A DNA stretch of 37,674 nt from Candidatus Woesearchaeota archaeon. Its GTDB lineage: Archaea > Nanobdellota > Nanobdellia > Woesearchaeales > 21-14-0-10-32-9. The first letter of the stretch is position 1; every line of letters starts with the position of its first letter. A program made the position numbers and the translations under genes. The DNA lies in contig JAIPHP010000013.1 in assembly GCA_021735165.1 (NCBI GenBank), positions 1 to 37,674 of the forward strand, given 5' to 3'. Below the pieces are notes generated by a model, which ran no database searches, was not told the DNA's origin, and was given only the letters and a program-made list of their open reading frames with translations. Shown in pieces: positions 21,535 through 31,949 of this stretch.

Positions 21535-23697
21535 ATGAAGAAAAAAATCTTAGTAACAAGCGCGTTACCTTATGTGAACAATGTTCCGCATTTAGGAACA
21601 ATGGTTTGTATAATAAGTGCTGATGTATACACAAGATTCTTAAGACTCAACCCAGAAATAGAAGCAATTTCCGTTCTAGGAACAGACGAACATGGTACAA
21701 CCACAGAAACAATAGCCATGAACATGGATATGACGCCTCAAGAAGCAGTAGATTACTTCTTTAAAATACATAAGGAAATATATGATTGGTTCAACTGCGA
21801 TTTTGACTGTTTTGGAAGAACAACAAGCCCAGAAAATAAAGAAATTACGCAAGACATATTTAAAAAACTAAAAGCAAACAACTACATAACAGAAAAAGAA
21901 ATGGAACAATTCTACGACAAAGAAGCACAAAAATATTTATCAGACAGATTCATAGAAGGAACATGCCCTCACTGTAAATACAAAGAAGCTAGAGGAGACC
22001 AATGCGAAAACTGCGGAAAACTTCTAAATCCCACAGACCTAATAAATCCAAAATCAAAACTATCCGGAACAAAACCAATAATAAAAAAAACAAAACACCT
22101 ATTCATAAAACTAAACGAACTACAACCCAAACTTGAAAAATTCGTAGAACAAAGACAAGAAAAATGGTCAGAAAACGCTCTCACTACAACAAACGCATGG
22201 CTAAAAGAAGGACTAAAAGAACGAGCAATCACCCGAGACTTAAAATGGGGGATACCAGTACCTGAAAAAGGATATGAAAACAAAGTTTTCTACGTATGGT
22301 TTGACGCACCAATAGGATACATAGCAATAACAAAAGCAAACAAAAAAAACTGGAAAGACTGGTGGCATAACCCAGAAAATGTACGCTTAGTACAATTCAT
22401 GGGCAAAGATAACACTCCATTTCATACAATACTATTTCCCGCATCCTTAATTGGAACACAAGATAACTACACTCTACTAGATACAATCTCAGTAAATGAA
22501 TACATGAATTACGAAAACCTAAAATTCAGCAAAAGCCGAGGAATAGGAGTTTTCGGAGACAACGCAAAAGAAACGGGAATACCAGCAGACGCATGGAGAT
22601 ACTACTTAATGATAAACAGACCCGAAACAGCAGACACAAAATTCATGTGGAAAGATTTCCAAGAAAAAATAAATCATGAACTCGTAGGAAACCTTGGAAA
22701 CCTAATAAACAGAACAACAACATTCATAAAAAAATTTTGTGATTATGAAATAAAAGAAATTAAAGATCCACTAAATTATAATGATGAAGTAGGAGAAATC
22801 ATCAAAGCATATGAAAATATAGAAATAAAAAAAGCACTAAAACAAATAATGAACCTATCAAAGAGAGGAAACCAATACTTCCAAGAAAATGAACCTTGGA
22901 AACTAATAAATGAAGACCCAAAAAAAGCACAAAACGTTTTAGCAGTACTAATAAACCTAATAAAAGACTTAAGCATACTATTACAACCAATAATACCAAA
23001 AACCGCACAAAAAATAAAAAAACAACTAAACGCAGACTACAAATTCGAACTTGATTCTTTAAACAAAAAAATTGAAAATCACAAAATAGGAGAACCAGAA
23101 ACAATATTTAACAAATTACAAGACAAAGAAACACAAAATTTCCAAGAAAAATACTCAGGAAAACAAATAAACTCGCAAAATACAGAACACAAAATACAGA
23201 ACACAAAAAATCATTCTACAGACAACAGTTCTATAATCTCAACAATAGACTTAAGAGTCGCAAAAATAACATCAGTAGAAAAACACCCAGAAGCAGACAG
23301 ACTATACATAGAAAAAATTGATTGTGGAAACGAAGAAGAAAGAACAATCGTCTCAGGACTTGTAAGTCACTACGAAGCAAAAGAACTAATAGGAAAAAAT
23401 ATAATCCTGGTCTACAACTTAAAACCCGCAAAACTAAGAGGAATAGAAAGCAAAGGAATGCTACTGGCTGTAAGCCAAGGCAAAAAAGTAGGATTGCTAG
23501 AAGTGCCAGAAGGAAAACCAGGAGATAAAGTAACATTTAAAAACATTAAAATGAATCCAAAAAAAGAAATAAACATAGAAGAATTCTTCAAAGTAAAAAT
23601 GATTGCAGAACAAAACAAAATACACGCAGAAAACTACGAATTGCAAACAAAAAAACCAATAAAAATAGACAAAAATCTACTTGGGAAAATTGGCTGA
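21535..23697 (+). CDS. metG: Methionyl-tRNA synthetase with C-terminal tRNA-binding domain
   Basis: The product is about 720 residues. The class I HIGH-type motif is PHLG (18-21) in SALPYVNNVPHLG. The zinc knuckle is CPHC/CENC (about 144-160) in the connective domain, and the KMSKS-type loop is KFSKS (330-334). An anticodon-binding helical domain is followed, after a linker, by an EMAPII/Trbp111-like OB-fold domain (about 567-675, STIDLRVAKITSVEKHPEADRLY). It charges tRNA-Met in the cytosol. ATG 21535 is chosen over an upstream ATG at 21487 because it begins the conserved MKKKILVTSALPY, and because a TATA-like CTTTTAAATAA is 25-30 bp upstream. Its 3' end overlaps the converging gene by 21 bp. 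Confidence 0.96.
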   Translation: MKKKILVTSALPYVNNVPHLGTMVCIISADVYTRFLRLNPEIEAISVLGTDEHGTTTETIAMNMDMTPQEAVDYFFKIHKEIYDWFNCDFDCFGRTTSPENKEITQDIFKKLKANNYITEKEMEQFYDKEAQKYLSDRFIEGTCPHCKYKEARGDQCENCGKLLNPTDLINPKSKLSGTKPIIKKTKHLFIKLNELQPKLEKFVEQRQEKWSENALTTTNAWLKEGLKERAITRDLKWGIPVPEKGYENKVFYVWFDAPIGYIAITKANKKNWKDWWHNPENVRLVQFMGKDNTPFHTILFPASLIGTQDNYTLLDTISVNEYMNYENLKFSKSRGIGVFGDNAKETGIPADAWRYYLMINRPETADTKFMWKDFQEKINHELVGNLGNLINRTTTFIKKFCDYEIKEIKDPLNYNDEVGEIIKAYENIEIKKALKQIMNLSKRGNQYFQENEPWKLINEDPKKAQNVLAVLINLIKDLSILLQPIIPKTAQKIKKQLNADYKFELDSLNKKIENHKIGEPETIFNKLQDKETQNFQEKYSGKQINSQNTEHKIQNTKNHSTDNSSIISTIDLRVAKITSVEKHPEADRLYIEKIDCGNEEERTIVSGLVSHYEAKELIGKNIILVYNLKPAKLRGIESKGMLLAVSQGKKVGLLEVPEGKPGDKVTFKNIKMNPKKEINIEEFFKVKMIAEQNKIHAENYELQTKKPIKIDKNLLGKIG

Positions 23698-24426
23698 CCT
23701 AACAGAATTAACAACATCATCAACATAACTATTCACCAAATGAATACTAACAACATTATCCCTATAAGAACTCTTACTAAAATACTTGATAAACTCAGAC
23801 CTATACAAATCCGCATTAAAACCATTAAATGAAAACACATAAAACGGTAAAGAACTAAAAACATCCCTAAAAAAATCACCCCTGTTTTTTCCCAAATAAG
23901 AATCAACATTCTTACAAAAAATACTATCTTCCTCATTATCAAACCAAACCATCAAATCATCCTCTAAAAGATAAGGAAACAAGCTAAAAGAATCACTTGA
24001 AAGAAAACTATCAGTTTTACTTAACATATAAGAATGCCCTTTTTCAACATTCACACGATCAAAACCAAAGTCCAAAGCTAAACGACCAATAAAATCAGGC
24101 AAATCAACAACAAACTTTTCAATGTGAAAATCAAACGCTTTCTTATACCACTCAGACTTAATTCTATTCACCTCAAAAAAAGCACTCTTAAAAAAACCAG
24201 AATCATTATTTTCCCAAAAAGACTCCACTTTCTTATTATACAAATACAAATCAAGAACATAATCTTCATCAGGCAAACCCCTCAAAACAGGCTTAAAACC
24301 ACAACTTTCAAAGACTCTCCTAGAAAAATCATCAACAACACTAGCATTCATAGCAAGCTTCCTAACATTATCTAAATAAATTAAATAATTAACATGAAAA
24401 AACCCCATAGAAAAATCATCTACCAT
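23677..24426 (-). CDS. Unknown cytosolic protein, Phe- and Asp-rich
   Basis: The product is about 249 residues, starting MVDDFSMGFFHVNYL, and is not recognised. It is rich in Phe, Asp, Ser and Tyr, with no signal peptide or membrane helix. Segments such as VVDDFSRRVFESCGFKPVLRGLPDEDYVLDLYLYN and DLPDFIGRLALDFGFDRVNVEKGH look like mixed alpha/beta. The start at 24426 is chosen because GGGAGG lies upstream. It converges on metG with a 21-bp overlap of coding ends, and is divergent from the giant surface gene. Confidence 0.55.
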   Translation of the reverse strand: MVDDFSMGFFHVNYLIYLDNVRKLAMNASVVDDFSRRVFESCGFKPVLRGLPDEDYVLDLYLYNKKVESFWENNDSGFFKSAFFEVNRIKSEWYKKAFDFHIEKFVVDLPDFIGRLALDFGFDRVNVEKGHSYMLSKTDSFLSSDSFSLFPYLLEDDLMVWFDNEEDSIFCKNVDSYLGKNRGDFFRDVFSSLPFYVFSFNGFNADLYRSEFIKYFSKSSYRDNVVSIHLVNSYVDDVVNSVRSANFPK

Positions 24427-24562
24427 AAAAAACAAACCTCCCACAAAAAAAAGACGTCATTACACTCAAAAATAACAACAAGAATAAAAAACTTTTGCAA
24501 ACACCAATAAAAAGAAACATTTAAAAACATAAAATTCTCGAACAAACAAAGAGGCGAGGGTT

Positions 24563-27500
24563 TTGAAAAATAAAACAACCAAAATAATAATTTTCATATC
24601 TATACTAATGTTGTTAATGAACACCGCTACAGCAATAGAAATATCTGAATTCAAACTAACCTGGGCTGGAGAATCAATAGAATACGTAAGCCCAGACAAT
24701 AGAATACCTGCAGACATAGAATTTGACTATAAAACAACCGAAAATGAATCAACCATAACAAAAATAACACTAGACGCAACAGACATAAATAACGATATAA
24801 GAATAAATACAGAATACAAAGAACTAGAAATAAACCTAGAAGATTGCCAAGAAAACAACGAAACTAGCACAAAACACTGCAAAATACCAAGCCTGCAAAT
24901 AAGAATAACAGACATAGAAATAATAATACCTGCAACAATAACCTACGAAAACGGAACAACTCAAACAGTAAGCATGGAAACAACACTCATAATAGACAAC
25001 ACAAAACCAACAATAACAAAATTTGCTCCAACAACCTGCGAAGAAAGCACTTGCTACGTAGTACCCGGAAAACCAAACGAAATAATAATACAAATGCAAG
25101 ATAGCATAGGAACATTCAACAGAAAAAGAATAGCATTTCAACTAGGAAAAGAACAAGGCCTAATAACAGAATGCAAAGATTCAACCTGCAAAGGATTCAT
25201 AACGCCTCAATGTGAACACGGTCAACTACAAGAACTAAAAATAATAGACTACAGAGGATCCCCAAGTCAAGACGACGCAGGAAATCCACTAAAAGGACAA
25301 CTAACAAACAATGTAATCTGCGACAACCAAATACCTCAAATACAAGGAATAAACATAAGAAGCGGAACAGGACTTGACGTGATAACTGTAAATGATAATT
25401 TTGTACTAGAAATAAACATAACAGAAACAATAACAAACACAATAAACCTAACAATAAACGCAGATTCAATAAACGCAGGCAACATAACCCAAACCTGCCC
25501 CAAAATAGGAGATATGCACCAATGCATACTAACAATAACATCACAAACAGAAACCTCCGGATTACACAACTTAAACATAACTGTGACAGACGCAGCAGGA
25601 AACAAACAAAAAACAACAACACCAATACAACTACACACACCAACAGAAACAAAAAACGTAGACTTATGGCTACTATCAAGAGTAGAACAAAGCAATAAAA
25701 AATTCTTAAGACAAAACCTAAGATTTGCAAGAACAATATACACAGAAATAACATTAACCAATGATAACAATGCAAAAATAGTACAAGCAATCGCACCAAG
25801 CCAAATCTGCACACCAAAAAGAGAAAACCGAACAGGAAACAAAGGAGACCTAAGAGGATTCACAATAATGCACACAGATCCAGAAAACAACAAAATCTAC
25901 GCACAAGCAACACTAACACAAACAGAACTAGGAGAAAACGACAAATATCAAGACTACAGAGAACTATCCTACTTATGCCCAATACAACTAAACAGCAAAC
26001 AAGGAGACAACTATTACACCCAACCAGAAAATGAAACAATAGAAATCAGAATAAGACTAGATGATGGAAACAGCATGTACGACGAATACATGCATAAAAT
26101 GGAACAATCAAAAAAAGAAGTGGAAGCAATAGACAAAAAAAACCTAGGCCTAAAAAACCTAGTAGACAGCGTACAAATGTACTGTAGAATATACTCCTTA
26201 ATACAACAAGGAAACGGAGTCATAGCATCAGTAGAAGCAGTCACAGGATCAATTCTAGGCATGCAAGGAGCAGCAGAAGGAATGAAACAAAGCAGCAACT
26301 CCCTAAATGCAATAGTAAACGAAGCACCAGGAGGAAAAATATTCGATAAAATATGCGGTCTAGCAACATGTGACGGTGAATGGAATCAATTGGCAACAGG
26401 ACCTTTTGATGACATGATGGGCTCCTTTGGAGAATCATTTGCAACATACACAGGAGGAACAGGAAGCATATCAGACGGACTAGACCCCTGGAAAAGCAGA
26501 TTCGTAGCAGTAGCAACACTGTGCTTACCTGCATGGATCTACCACAACGAAGTCGAAAAATCAATAGAATGCGAATTTTTAAACTGCCTGGATGAATCAA
26601 CACAATACTCAGGCGCGACAATAAGCCTATGCCAAAAAAACAAAGATTACGCATTATGTGTAAAACAAGGAGAAAACATCCTAAACGCAATACCCTTTGT
26701 AGCAAACCTAAAAAACATGGCAGGAATAATCTCTCAAACAATAGCAGACCCAGCATCAGCAATAGCAGGAATCGCAATGCCACTGGCATGTGAATTCTTA
26801 CCAGTGCCAGGACATGGAGTGTGCCAAGCAGAAGTAGCAATAGCACAAGCATTCCAATTCATAGAAAAAGTAAACAACATACAAATGAGATCAGCAGACA
26901 TAGATGAAGGAGAATGCACAGTAGCAAAAGCAAGATACGGAGCCAAATACCTAAACTACACAAATCCTCCTAAAAGTTCATTAAGCGAACCACTAGGAGA
27001 AGACCTAGGCAGATCTGAAGACGGAAGTTATATGCTCAAAGACTCAGACATTAAAATAATACCTCTAGATAATAACGAAGATGGAAGACCAGATGAGATG
27101 GCATATTACAAAGGAACAGAACTATTATCTGTGCATACCGTGAGTGATATAATAGGTGATAAGAACGGATTAGGCGAAGACTTTCAAATATTAAATGAAC
27201 TAAGTGGAACTTACAACCAATTACAAAATAATCCTTTATCTAAACTTTATTTACAAAATATAAAATCTAGTGGTTCATCTGGATCCACTTTGATTGATTA
27301 TACAAATTTTAAAATAAATTTAGGCGATCTTGCTGCACAACAATATGATCTTCAACCAGTGGAAGCTAATCAAATTAATTTACCTGAAATATCTGATCCA
27401 ACAACAGACCAATTAAAGGAATATGCTAATATCGTGAATCTACAATATGATGAAAATGATCCTTCTAGTGTAATTGGAATTAAAACTAAGTTTAAACATG

Positions 27501-28744
27501 ATTTACAAATACAAAGAGACGCTTTAACACAAGTAAGTCAAAATGTACAAAAGCAAATGGCGACTGTAGCCAATAAATATCCTGTTCTTGGAGAATTTGA
27601 ATTAATGAAAAAAGTTGACGGTAAACTGATGTTTACAGATCCTAAAACTTCTAAATATGGTACAATTATGAACGAAATAAGCGATCACTACGATACATTA
27701 TTCCACGACGCAGGTCCTGCACTAAAAACCCAAATAGAAGAATCAAGATTAGCATATAAAAAACTAGTCGATACTACTACGAAGTATAGAGATGATGAAC
27801 CGTATCAAAATAACAAAGAAGTTTCAACTGCGTATGACGAATTAATGTCCTTAGGATATGCCGACGAACCATACAATTCTTTGAGTGATGACCAACAAAA
27901 AAGAATTAAAGGATTGCTAGAAAAAGCATTTGGGGATAATACTGCTGACAGACTTACTATTGGTAGAAGTTTATCCAAATCTGTTGTAGATCAAATAGAA
28001 AATGATGAAACATTACAATTAAAAGTGGACGAAGCTAAAAAAGGATATGAAACTGCGCAAGAAGAAATAAATGAAGCTGCAGAAGAAGTCCAAGAATCAG
28101 TAGAAGCTGAATATTTAGCAGAAGAACACGATAAAAACTTCGGCGACATGCAAAGAACGATAAGAACAATATATGGTATTAGTGCAGGAATAAGAAGCTT
28201 TAAATCAATCATGGGAATAAATTACGATCCTGAAACAGACTGGGGTTCTTGGCAATTTATGGCTGATACTAGCAGATGGTTGAACGAAATGTCAACAATA
28301 GAAAGAAAAATGTGCATGGACGAATTAGAACTAGACACTCAAACAGGAGACGAAACAGTAATAAATGAACTAGCACCCGGTCAATTCTCCCCAGGAGCAA
28401 TAATAACCGGAACAAGAACAAAAGTAGATAGATTCAACGAAACATACTACGAATACTACGTGGGCGGAAGCATGATGCAAAAAAAACACGAGTCTGTAAG
28501 TGTTAACATAAAATTAAAAGACGGCTCAAAAATAAAAGACATAACAAGAGAAGCATCAAATGACGTCCCAATAAGACTAAGAAATGGAAAACCAATGCAA
28601 TTTGGAGGAGTATCTTCTATAATAATACAGTCAGAAGAAAAATATTCAAAAGTATGCTTAGAATTTGATAAAAGCCTAAAAACAATATTTGATTATTCAA
28701 CAAGCAGTGCACAAGCAATCTGCCAAGTATTTATAGAGGAATAA
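24563..28744 (+). CDS. Giant exported protein (1393 aa) of unknown function
   Basis: Translation probably begins at TTG 24563, because GAGGCGAGGG lies directly upstream and the next residues form a signal peptide (KNKTTKIIIFISILMLLMNTATA, cleaved near 24). Residues about 28-365 look like two or three Ig/cadherin-type beta domains (EFKLTWAGESIEYVSPDN, ITVTDAAGNKQKTTTPIQL) with paired Cys. About 530-800 is a Cys-containing, moderately hydrophobic helical region (GSILGMQGAAEGMKQ, GIAMPLACEFLPVPGHGVC). About 950-1200 is helical with coiled-coil-like stretches (EEINEAAEEVQESVEAEYL). It is followed 5 bp later by a pilin-like-start gene, so they likely form an envelope complex. The 27.0-28.3 kb part has different codon use. 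No homologue is recognised. Confidence 0.8.
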   Translation: MKNKTTKIIIFISILMLLMNTATAIEISEFKLTWAGESIEYVSPDNRIPADIEFDYKTTENESTITKITLDATDINNDIRINTEYKELEINLEDCQENNETSTKHCKIPSLQIRITDIEIIIPATITYENGTTQTVSMETTLIIDNTKPTITKFAPTTCEESTCYVVPGKPNEIIIQMQDSIGTFNRKRIAFQLGKEQGLITECKDSTCKGFITPQCEHGQLQELKIIDYRGSPSQDDAGNPLKGQLTNNVICDNQIPQIQGINIRSGTGLDVITVNDNFVLEINITETITNTINLTINADSINAGNITQTCPKIGDMHQCILTITSQTETSGLHNLNITVTDAAGNKQKTTTPIQLHTPTETKNVDLWLLSRVEQSNKKFLRQNLRFARTIYTEITLTNDNNAKIVQAIAPSQICTPKRENRTGNKGDLRGFTIMHTDPENNKIYAQATLTQTELGENDKYQDYRELSYLCPIQLNSKQGDNYYTQPENETIEIRIRLDDGNSMYDEYMHKMEQSKKEVEAIDKKNLGLKNLVDSVQMYCRIYSLIQQGNGVIASVEAVTGSILGMQGAAEGMKQSSNSLNAIVNEAPGGKIFDKICGLATCDGEWNQLATGPFDDMMGSFGESFATYTGGTGSISDGLDPWKSRFVAVATLCLPAWIYHNEVEKSIECEFLNCLDESTQYSGATISLCQKNKDYALCVKQGENILNAIPFVANLKNMAGIISQTIADPASAIAGIAMPLACEFLPVPGHGVCQAEVAIAQAFQFIEKVNNIQMRSADIDEGECTVAKARYGAKYLNYTNPPKSSLSEPLGEDLGRSEDGSYMLKDSDIKIIPLDNNEDGRPDEMAYYKGTELLSVHTVSDIIGDKNGLGEDFQILNELSGTYNQLQNNPLSKLYLQNIKSSGSSGSTLIDYTNFKINLGDLAAQQYDLQPVEANQINLPEISDPTTDQLKEYANIVNLQYDENDPSSVIGIKTKFKHDLQIQRDALTQVSQNVQKQMATVANKYPVLGEFELMKKVDGKLMFTDPKTSKYGTIMNEISDHYDTLFHDAGPALKTQIEESRLAYKKLVDTTTKYRDDEPYQNNKEVSTAYDELMSLGYADEPYNSLSDDQQKRIKGLLEKAFGDNTADRLTIGRSLSKSVVDQIENDETLQLKVDEAKKGYETAQEEINEAAEEVQESVEAEYLAEEHDKNFGDMQRTIRTIYGISAGIRSFKSIMGINYDPETDWGSWQFMADTSRWLNEMSTIERKMCMDELELDTQTGDETVINELAPGQFSPGAIITGTRTKVDRFNETYYEYYVGGSMMQKKHESVSVNIKLKDGSKIKDITREASNDVPIRLRNGKPMQFGGVSSIIIQSEEKYSKVCLEFDKSLKTIFDYSTSSAQAICQVFIEE

Positions 28745-28749
28745 AAAAT

Positions 28750-30930
28750 ATGAAACCAATCAAAAAAAGAGGACAAGCAACAATATTCATAATAATAGGA
28801 TTAATAATACTAATAGCAATATTCATACTAGCAGGAACACTTTTAATGAAAGAAGAAGTAAAACCAACATACACAGAGATAACAGATGCATCAGTACAAC
28901 CAATAAAAAATGATATAGAATTCTGTTTAAAACAAACAGCAAAAGAAACAATAAAAGAAATAGGATTAAGAGGAGGATACACTGAAAAAAGAACCCAATA
29001 TTACATAACAGACCACATGATCGAAAAAGACAATGACGCATTAGCAATGTTTCCAGGAAGCAATATAAAAATACCTTATTGGCTATCAGTAAAAGAAGCA
29101 AAAGGAAACGCGTACCTAATAGACAAAATACCTGAATTAACTTATGGAGATAACTCAATAAAAGCAATGATGGAAGAAAAAATAAACGAAGAAATGCTAA
29201 TCTGTATGAACAACTTTGAAGAATACAAAATAAATAGCAAAATAATCTATGGAGAACCAAACTCAGAAGTCATATTCACAGAAAACAACGTATTTATAGG
29301 ATTAACTTGGCCAATGAACATAACCATAGAACAAGAAGAATTCTCAATATCTAAATTCCAAGAAACCCTAAACATAAAATTCAAAGATATATACGACTTA
29401 GCAAGACTTTTAATGATACAAACAGAACAATATAATAGCACACACTTAGAAGACGTAACACTAAACCTGCTAAACATATACAGTCAAGGCAAAAACGGAC
29501 CAATACCTCCTATTGAAGGACCTAAAATGAGCAATGATGACGACTTTGTCATGTGGACAAAAGAACAAGTAACAAACGAACTAAAAGACATAATAAGCGG
29601 AAACCTAATACACGTACAAGTACCACAATCAAGAGAATCATTCTTAATGTTTTCAACAAGACCTGGAGAATATAATATGTACGAAGGAATGCAAGTCCCA
29701 TTTATACCTTTAAATGATTATTATCAAAAAACAAAAATAAGATTCGAATACATACCCTTGTGGCCCTTATACATAAACATAGATCCCGGATTTGGAGAAA
29801 TATACATGCCCGAAATAGTCTCACAAAACTTCCTGTTCCTATCATTCATAAGCGCAAACTACAACTTCAAATATGACTTAGCATACCCTGCTTTAATAAG
29901 CATAGAAGATGACGAAGCATTCAACGGAGAAGGATACAGATTTCAATACGCCTACGAAGTAAATATAAGAAGAAATAAACCACTAACAAAAAACCTCAAC
30001 TGGACAAAAGCAGTACCTAAACAAAACGAACTAGACTTAGAAAGCCAAAGAACTGCTCAACTAACACTACAAATAAAAGATGGATATACAGGAAAAGCAG
30101 TAGATGGCATAACAGCAATGTTTTCCTGTGCAAACCAAGAATTTCCTTTAGGAATATCAGAAACTGAAAATTACAGATCAACCATAAAAACGACAATAAC
30201 TCCTTGTATAGACGCAAAAATATATGTAATAAACAAGAATTACTCAGCAAATCCAATATACTTAACAAGCCAAGGCGGACAATCATATGAAGAAACAATA
30301 GAAGTATACCAACCAAAAGAAATACCTATAGAATTCAAAAGAAAAATATACATTCCAAACAGACCCATAACAGACTTAACACTAGAAGAAATGGACAGAC
30401 TCTGGCAAATAAACCCAGGAGCGCCAAGCATTTACCCCTTAGATGACGAACAAATAATGATGGTCTTAGTGCAAGAAGACGAACAAGGAACACCTACAAA
30501 AGGAATAAACATAAACTACAACAACACTATAGAAAACCCAAAAATCAACATAACTCCGGGAACATACAAACTAAATTTAGTATCAATACTACAACTAAAA
30601 GAACCAAAATACCCTAATGGAACAAAAATAACAATGCCAATTAGAATAAGTTCAGACGCAACTACAATAATACCTGGAACAACACCAGACCCCATAGACC
30701 TAAAACCAATAATGATAAACGACACACTAGTTGCTGGAATGCTAACATATGATAAAACAACAAAACTACTAACGCTAAAATCAGAAGACGTAGCAAAAGC
30801 CAAAAAAATAATTGTAACGTACCCAAGTTATAACCCAGACGACATACAAATTTCACTAGACATGCAAGTAATAGGACTAATATCAGACCAAATACCAAAC
30901 GATAACTTCAACTTCCAAATAATAAAATAA
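28750..30930 (+). CDS. Surface protein with pilin-like (class III-type) N-terminus
   Basis: The product is 726 residues. The N-terminus KKRGQATIF then a 20-residue hydrophobic helix (about 12-33) has the form of a class III signal: basic residues, Gly8, then a helix that could assemble as in archaeal pilins. Cleavage after RG is inferred; it could instead be a plain membrane anchor. The rest is extracellular-looking: residues 40-420 mixed, 440-500 beta-rich (QLTLQIKDGYTGKAVDGITAMFSC), then a further Ig-like domain (INITPGTYKLNL). GAGG in the end of the upstream gene serves as SD. It pairs with the 1393-residue protein. At 726 residues it is much longer than ordinary pilins. Confidence 0.72.
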   Translation: MKPIKKRGQATIFIIIGLIILIAIFILAGTLLMKEEVKPTYTEITDASVQPIKNDIEFCLKQTAKETIKEIGLRGGYTEKRTQYYITDHMIEKDNDALAMFPGSNIKIPYWLSVKEAKGNAYLIDKIPELTYGDNSIKAMMEEKINEEMLICMNNFEEYKINSKIIYGEPNSEVIFTENNVFIGLTWPMNITIEQEEFSISKFQETLNIKFKDIYDLARLLMIQTEQYNSTHLEDVTLNLLNIYSQGKNGPIPPIEGPKMSNDDDFVMWTKEQVTNELKDIISGNLIHVQVPQSRESFLMFSTRPGEYNMYEGMQVPFIPLNDYYQKTKIRFEYIPLWPLYINIDPGFGEIYMPEIVSQNFLFLSFISANYNFKYDLAYPALISIEDDEAFNGEGYRFQYAYEVNIRRNKPLTKNLNWTKAVPKQNELDLESQRTAQLTLQIKDGYTGKAVDGITAMFSCANQEFPLGISETENYRSTIKTTITPCIDAKIYVINKNYSANPIYLTSQGGQSYEETIEVYQPKEIPIEFKRKIYIPNRPITDLTLEEMDRLWQINPGAPSIYPLDDEQIMMVLVQEDEQGTPTKGININYNNTIENPKINITPGTYKLNLVSILQLKEPKYPNGTKITMPIRISSDATTIIPGTTPDPIDLKPIMINDTLVAGMLTYDKTTKLLTLKSEDVAKAKKIIVTYPSYNPDDIQISLDMQVIGLISDQIPNDNFNFQIIK

Positions 30931-31073
30931 GTATCGCAAACCAAAACAACCAAAGCAACCACCAACAAAATTAAGTAAACATAAAAAACTTGCAAATACT
31001 AAGCGCTTTGCAAACACAAAACACAATCTAAAAAAACTAAAAAAAACATTTTTATAAAAAAACACAGAATAAC

Positions 31074-31895
31074 TTAAGCGACTTTCTTTTTAGTAACAAG
31101 ATCTTTCTCCTTATACTGATCCGCAAGATAAGGTCCGAAAAGAGAAGACAAAGTTTCATTTTCTTTAATAGCATTCACACTCAAACCTTTCTTTTTATAA
31201 GCCGTATGAGCTAAAGAAGCCGCAGGAACAATATACTGCTGAGCTAAACCCCTATTCTTATCCAAAAAAGGCAAACCCTTAAATTCCTTACTATCATCAG
31301 TATTAAAAAACTTCAAAACATTAGAATTAGGCGCAACACTCTCATCACCCTTCAATAAAGTCTCAATATTGTCTGCGTTAAGATGATCAAACTTAGTCTG
31401 CTCAAGTCTGTTTATATGAGTAGCATAATGTTGTGCCCAAAAACTATTCTTATTTTTTGGATCATATAAACTATTAGTAAAACCATGCTTATAATTAGCA
31501 ATATGACTTGCAAACTGCCTAACATTAGAACCCATCAAAGAATCAGTCAAATAACGAGTAGTATCCTTACTTAAACCATCCAACTTAATACCAAAAACAC
31601 TCTGCAAACCCTTTTTATGTTCCTCATAAATCTCTTCAGCAGCAATCTGAGCATTCTTCTCATCAGCCAACATATGACCCACAGTAAAATTTCCAGCCTT
31701 ATCAGGAGCCATGCCTTTCTTTAGCTTTTTCAAAGCATTCTCCAGCCCCTGATGAGTACCAAGCTTATGATAATGCTCCAGATTAAAAGTTAAAGCCTCA
31801 TTCTCCTTATGCTTCTTATCAATATCCTCAACTAACTTAAGATACTCAGATTTCACCTTATTATCAGCCATAAAAACCATAACTGATTTTTTCAT
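31074..31895 (-). CDS. Unknown mostly helical protein
   Basis: The product is 273 residues and not recognised. It is helical and charged with no signal peptide or membrane segment (MADNKVKSEYLKLVEDIDKKHKENEAL, LENALKKLKKGMAPDKAGNFTVG, GLSKDTTRYLTDSLMG). His residues are frequent (HYHKLGTHQG, ASHIANYKHG, WAQHYATHIN), which could bind metal, but no known motif is seen. The start at 31895 is favoured because the shared TATA box is 27 bp upstream; MADNK at 31871 is the alternative. It is divergent from the GpsA-like gene. Confidence 0.6.
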   Translation of the reverse strand: MKKSVMVFMADNKVKSEYLKLVEDIDKKHKENEALTFNLEHYHKLGTHQGLENALKKLKKGMAPDKAGNFTVGHMLADEKNAQIAAEEIYEEHKKGLQSVFGIKLDGLSKDTTRYLTDSLMGSNVRQFASHIANYKHGFTNSLYDPKNKNSFWAQHYATHINRLEQTKFDHLNADNIETLLKGDESVAPNSNVLKFFNTDDSKEFKGLPFLDKNRGLAQQYIVPAASLAHTAYKKKGLSVNAIKENETLSSLFGPYLADQYKEKDLVTKKKVA

Positions 31896-31915
31896 ATATA
31901 AAACTTTCCATTTCG

Positions 31916-31929
31916 TTAAATATATAAAT
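31916..31929. promoter_or_regulatory. Shared TATA box of a divergent promoter
   Basis: TTAAATATATAAAT is near-palindromic and centred 27 bp from the ATG at 31895 on the minus strand and 28 bp from the ATG at 31950 on the plus strand. A single TBP site in the 54-bp gap could therefore fire leaderless transcripts in both directions. With CG before it, it matches the 15 bp at 12898-12912. Confidence 0.55.
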
Positions 31930-31949
31930 GATTAAAATTTCAAAAAAAT

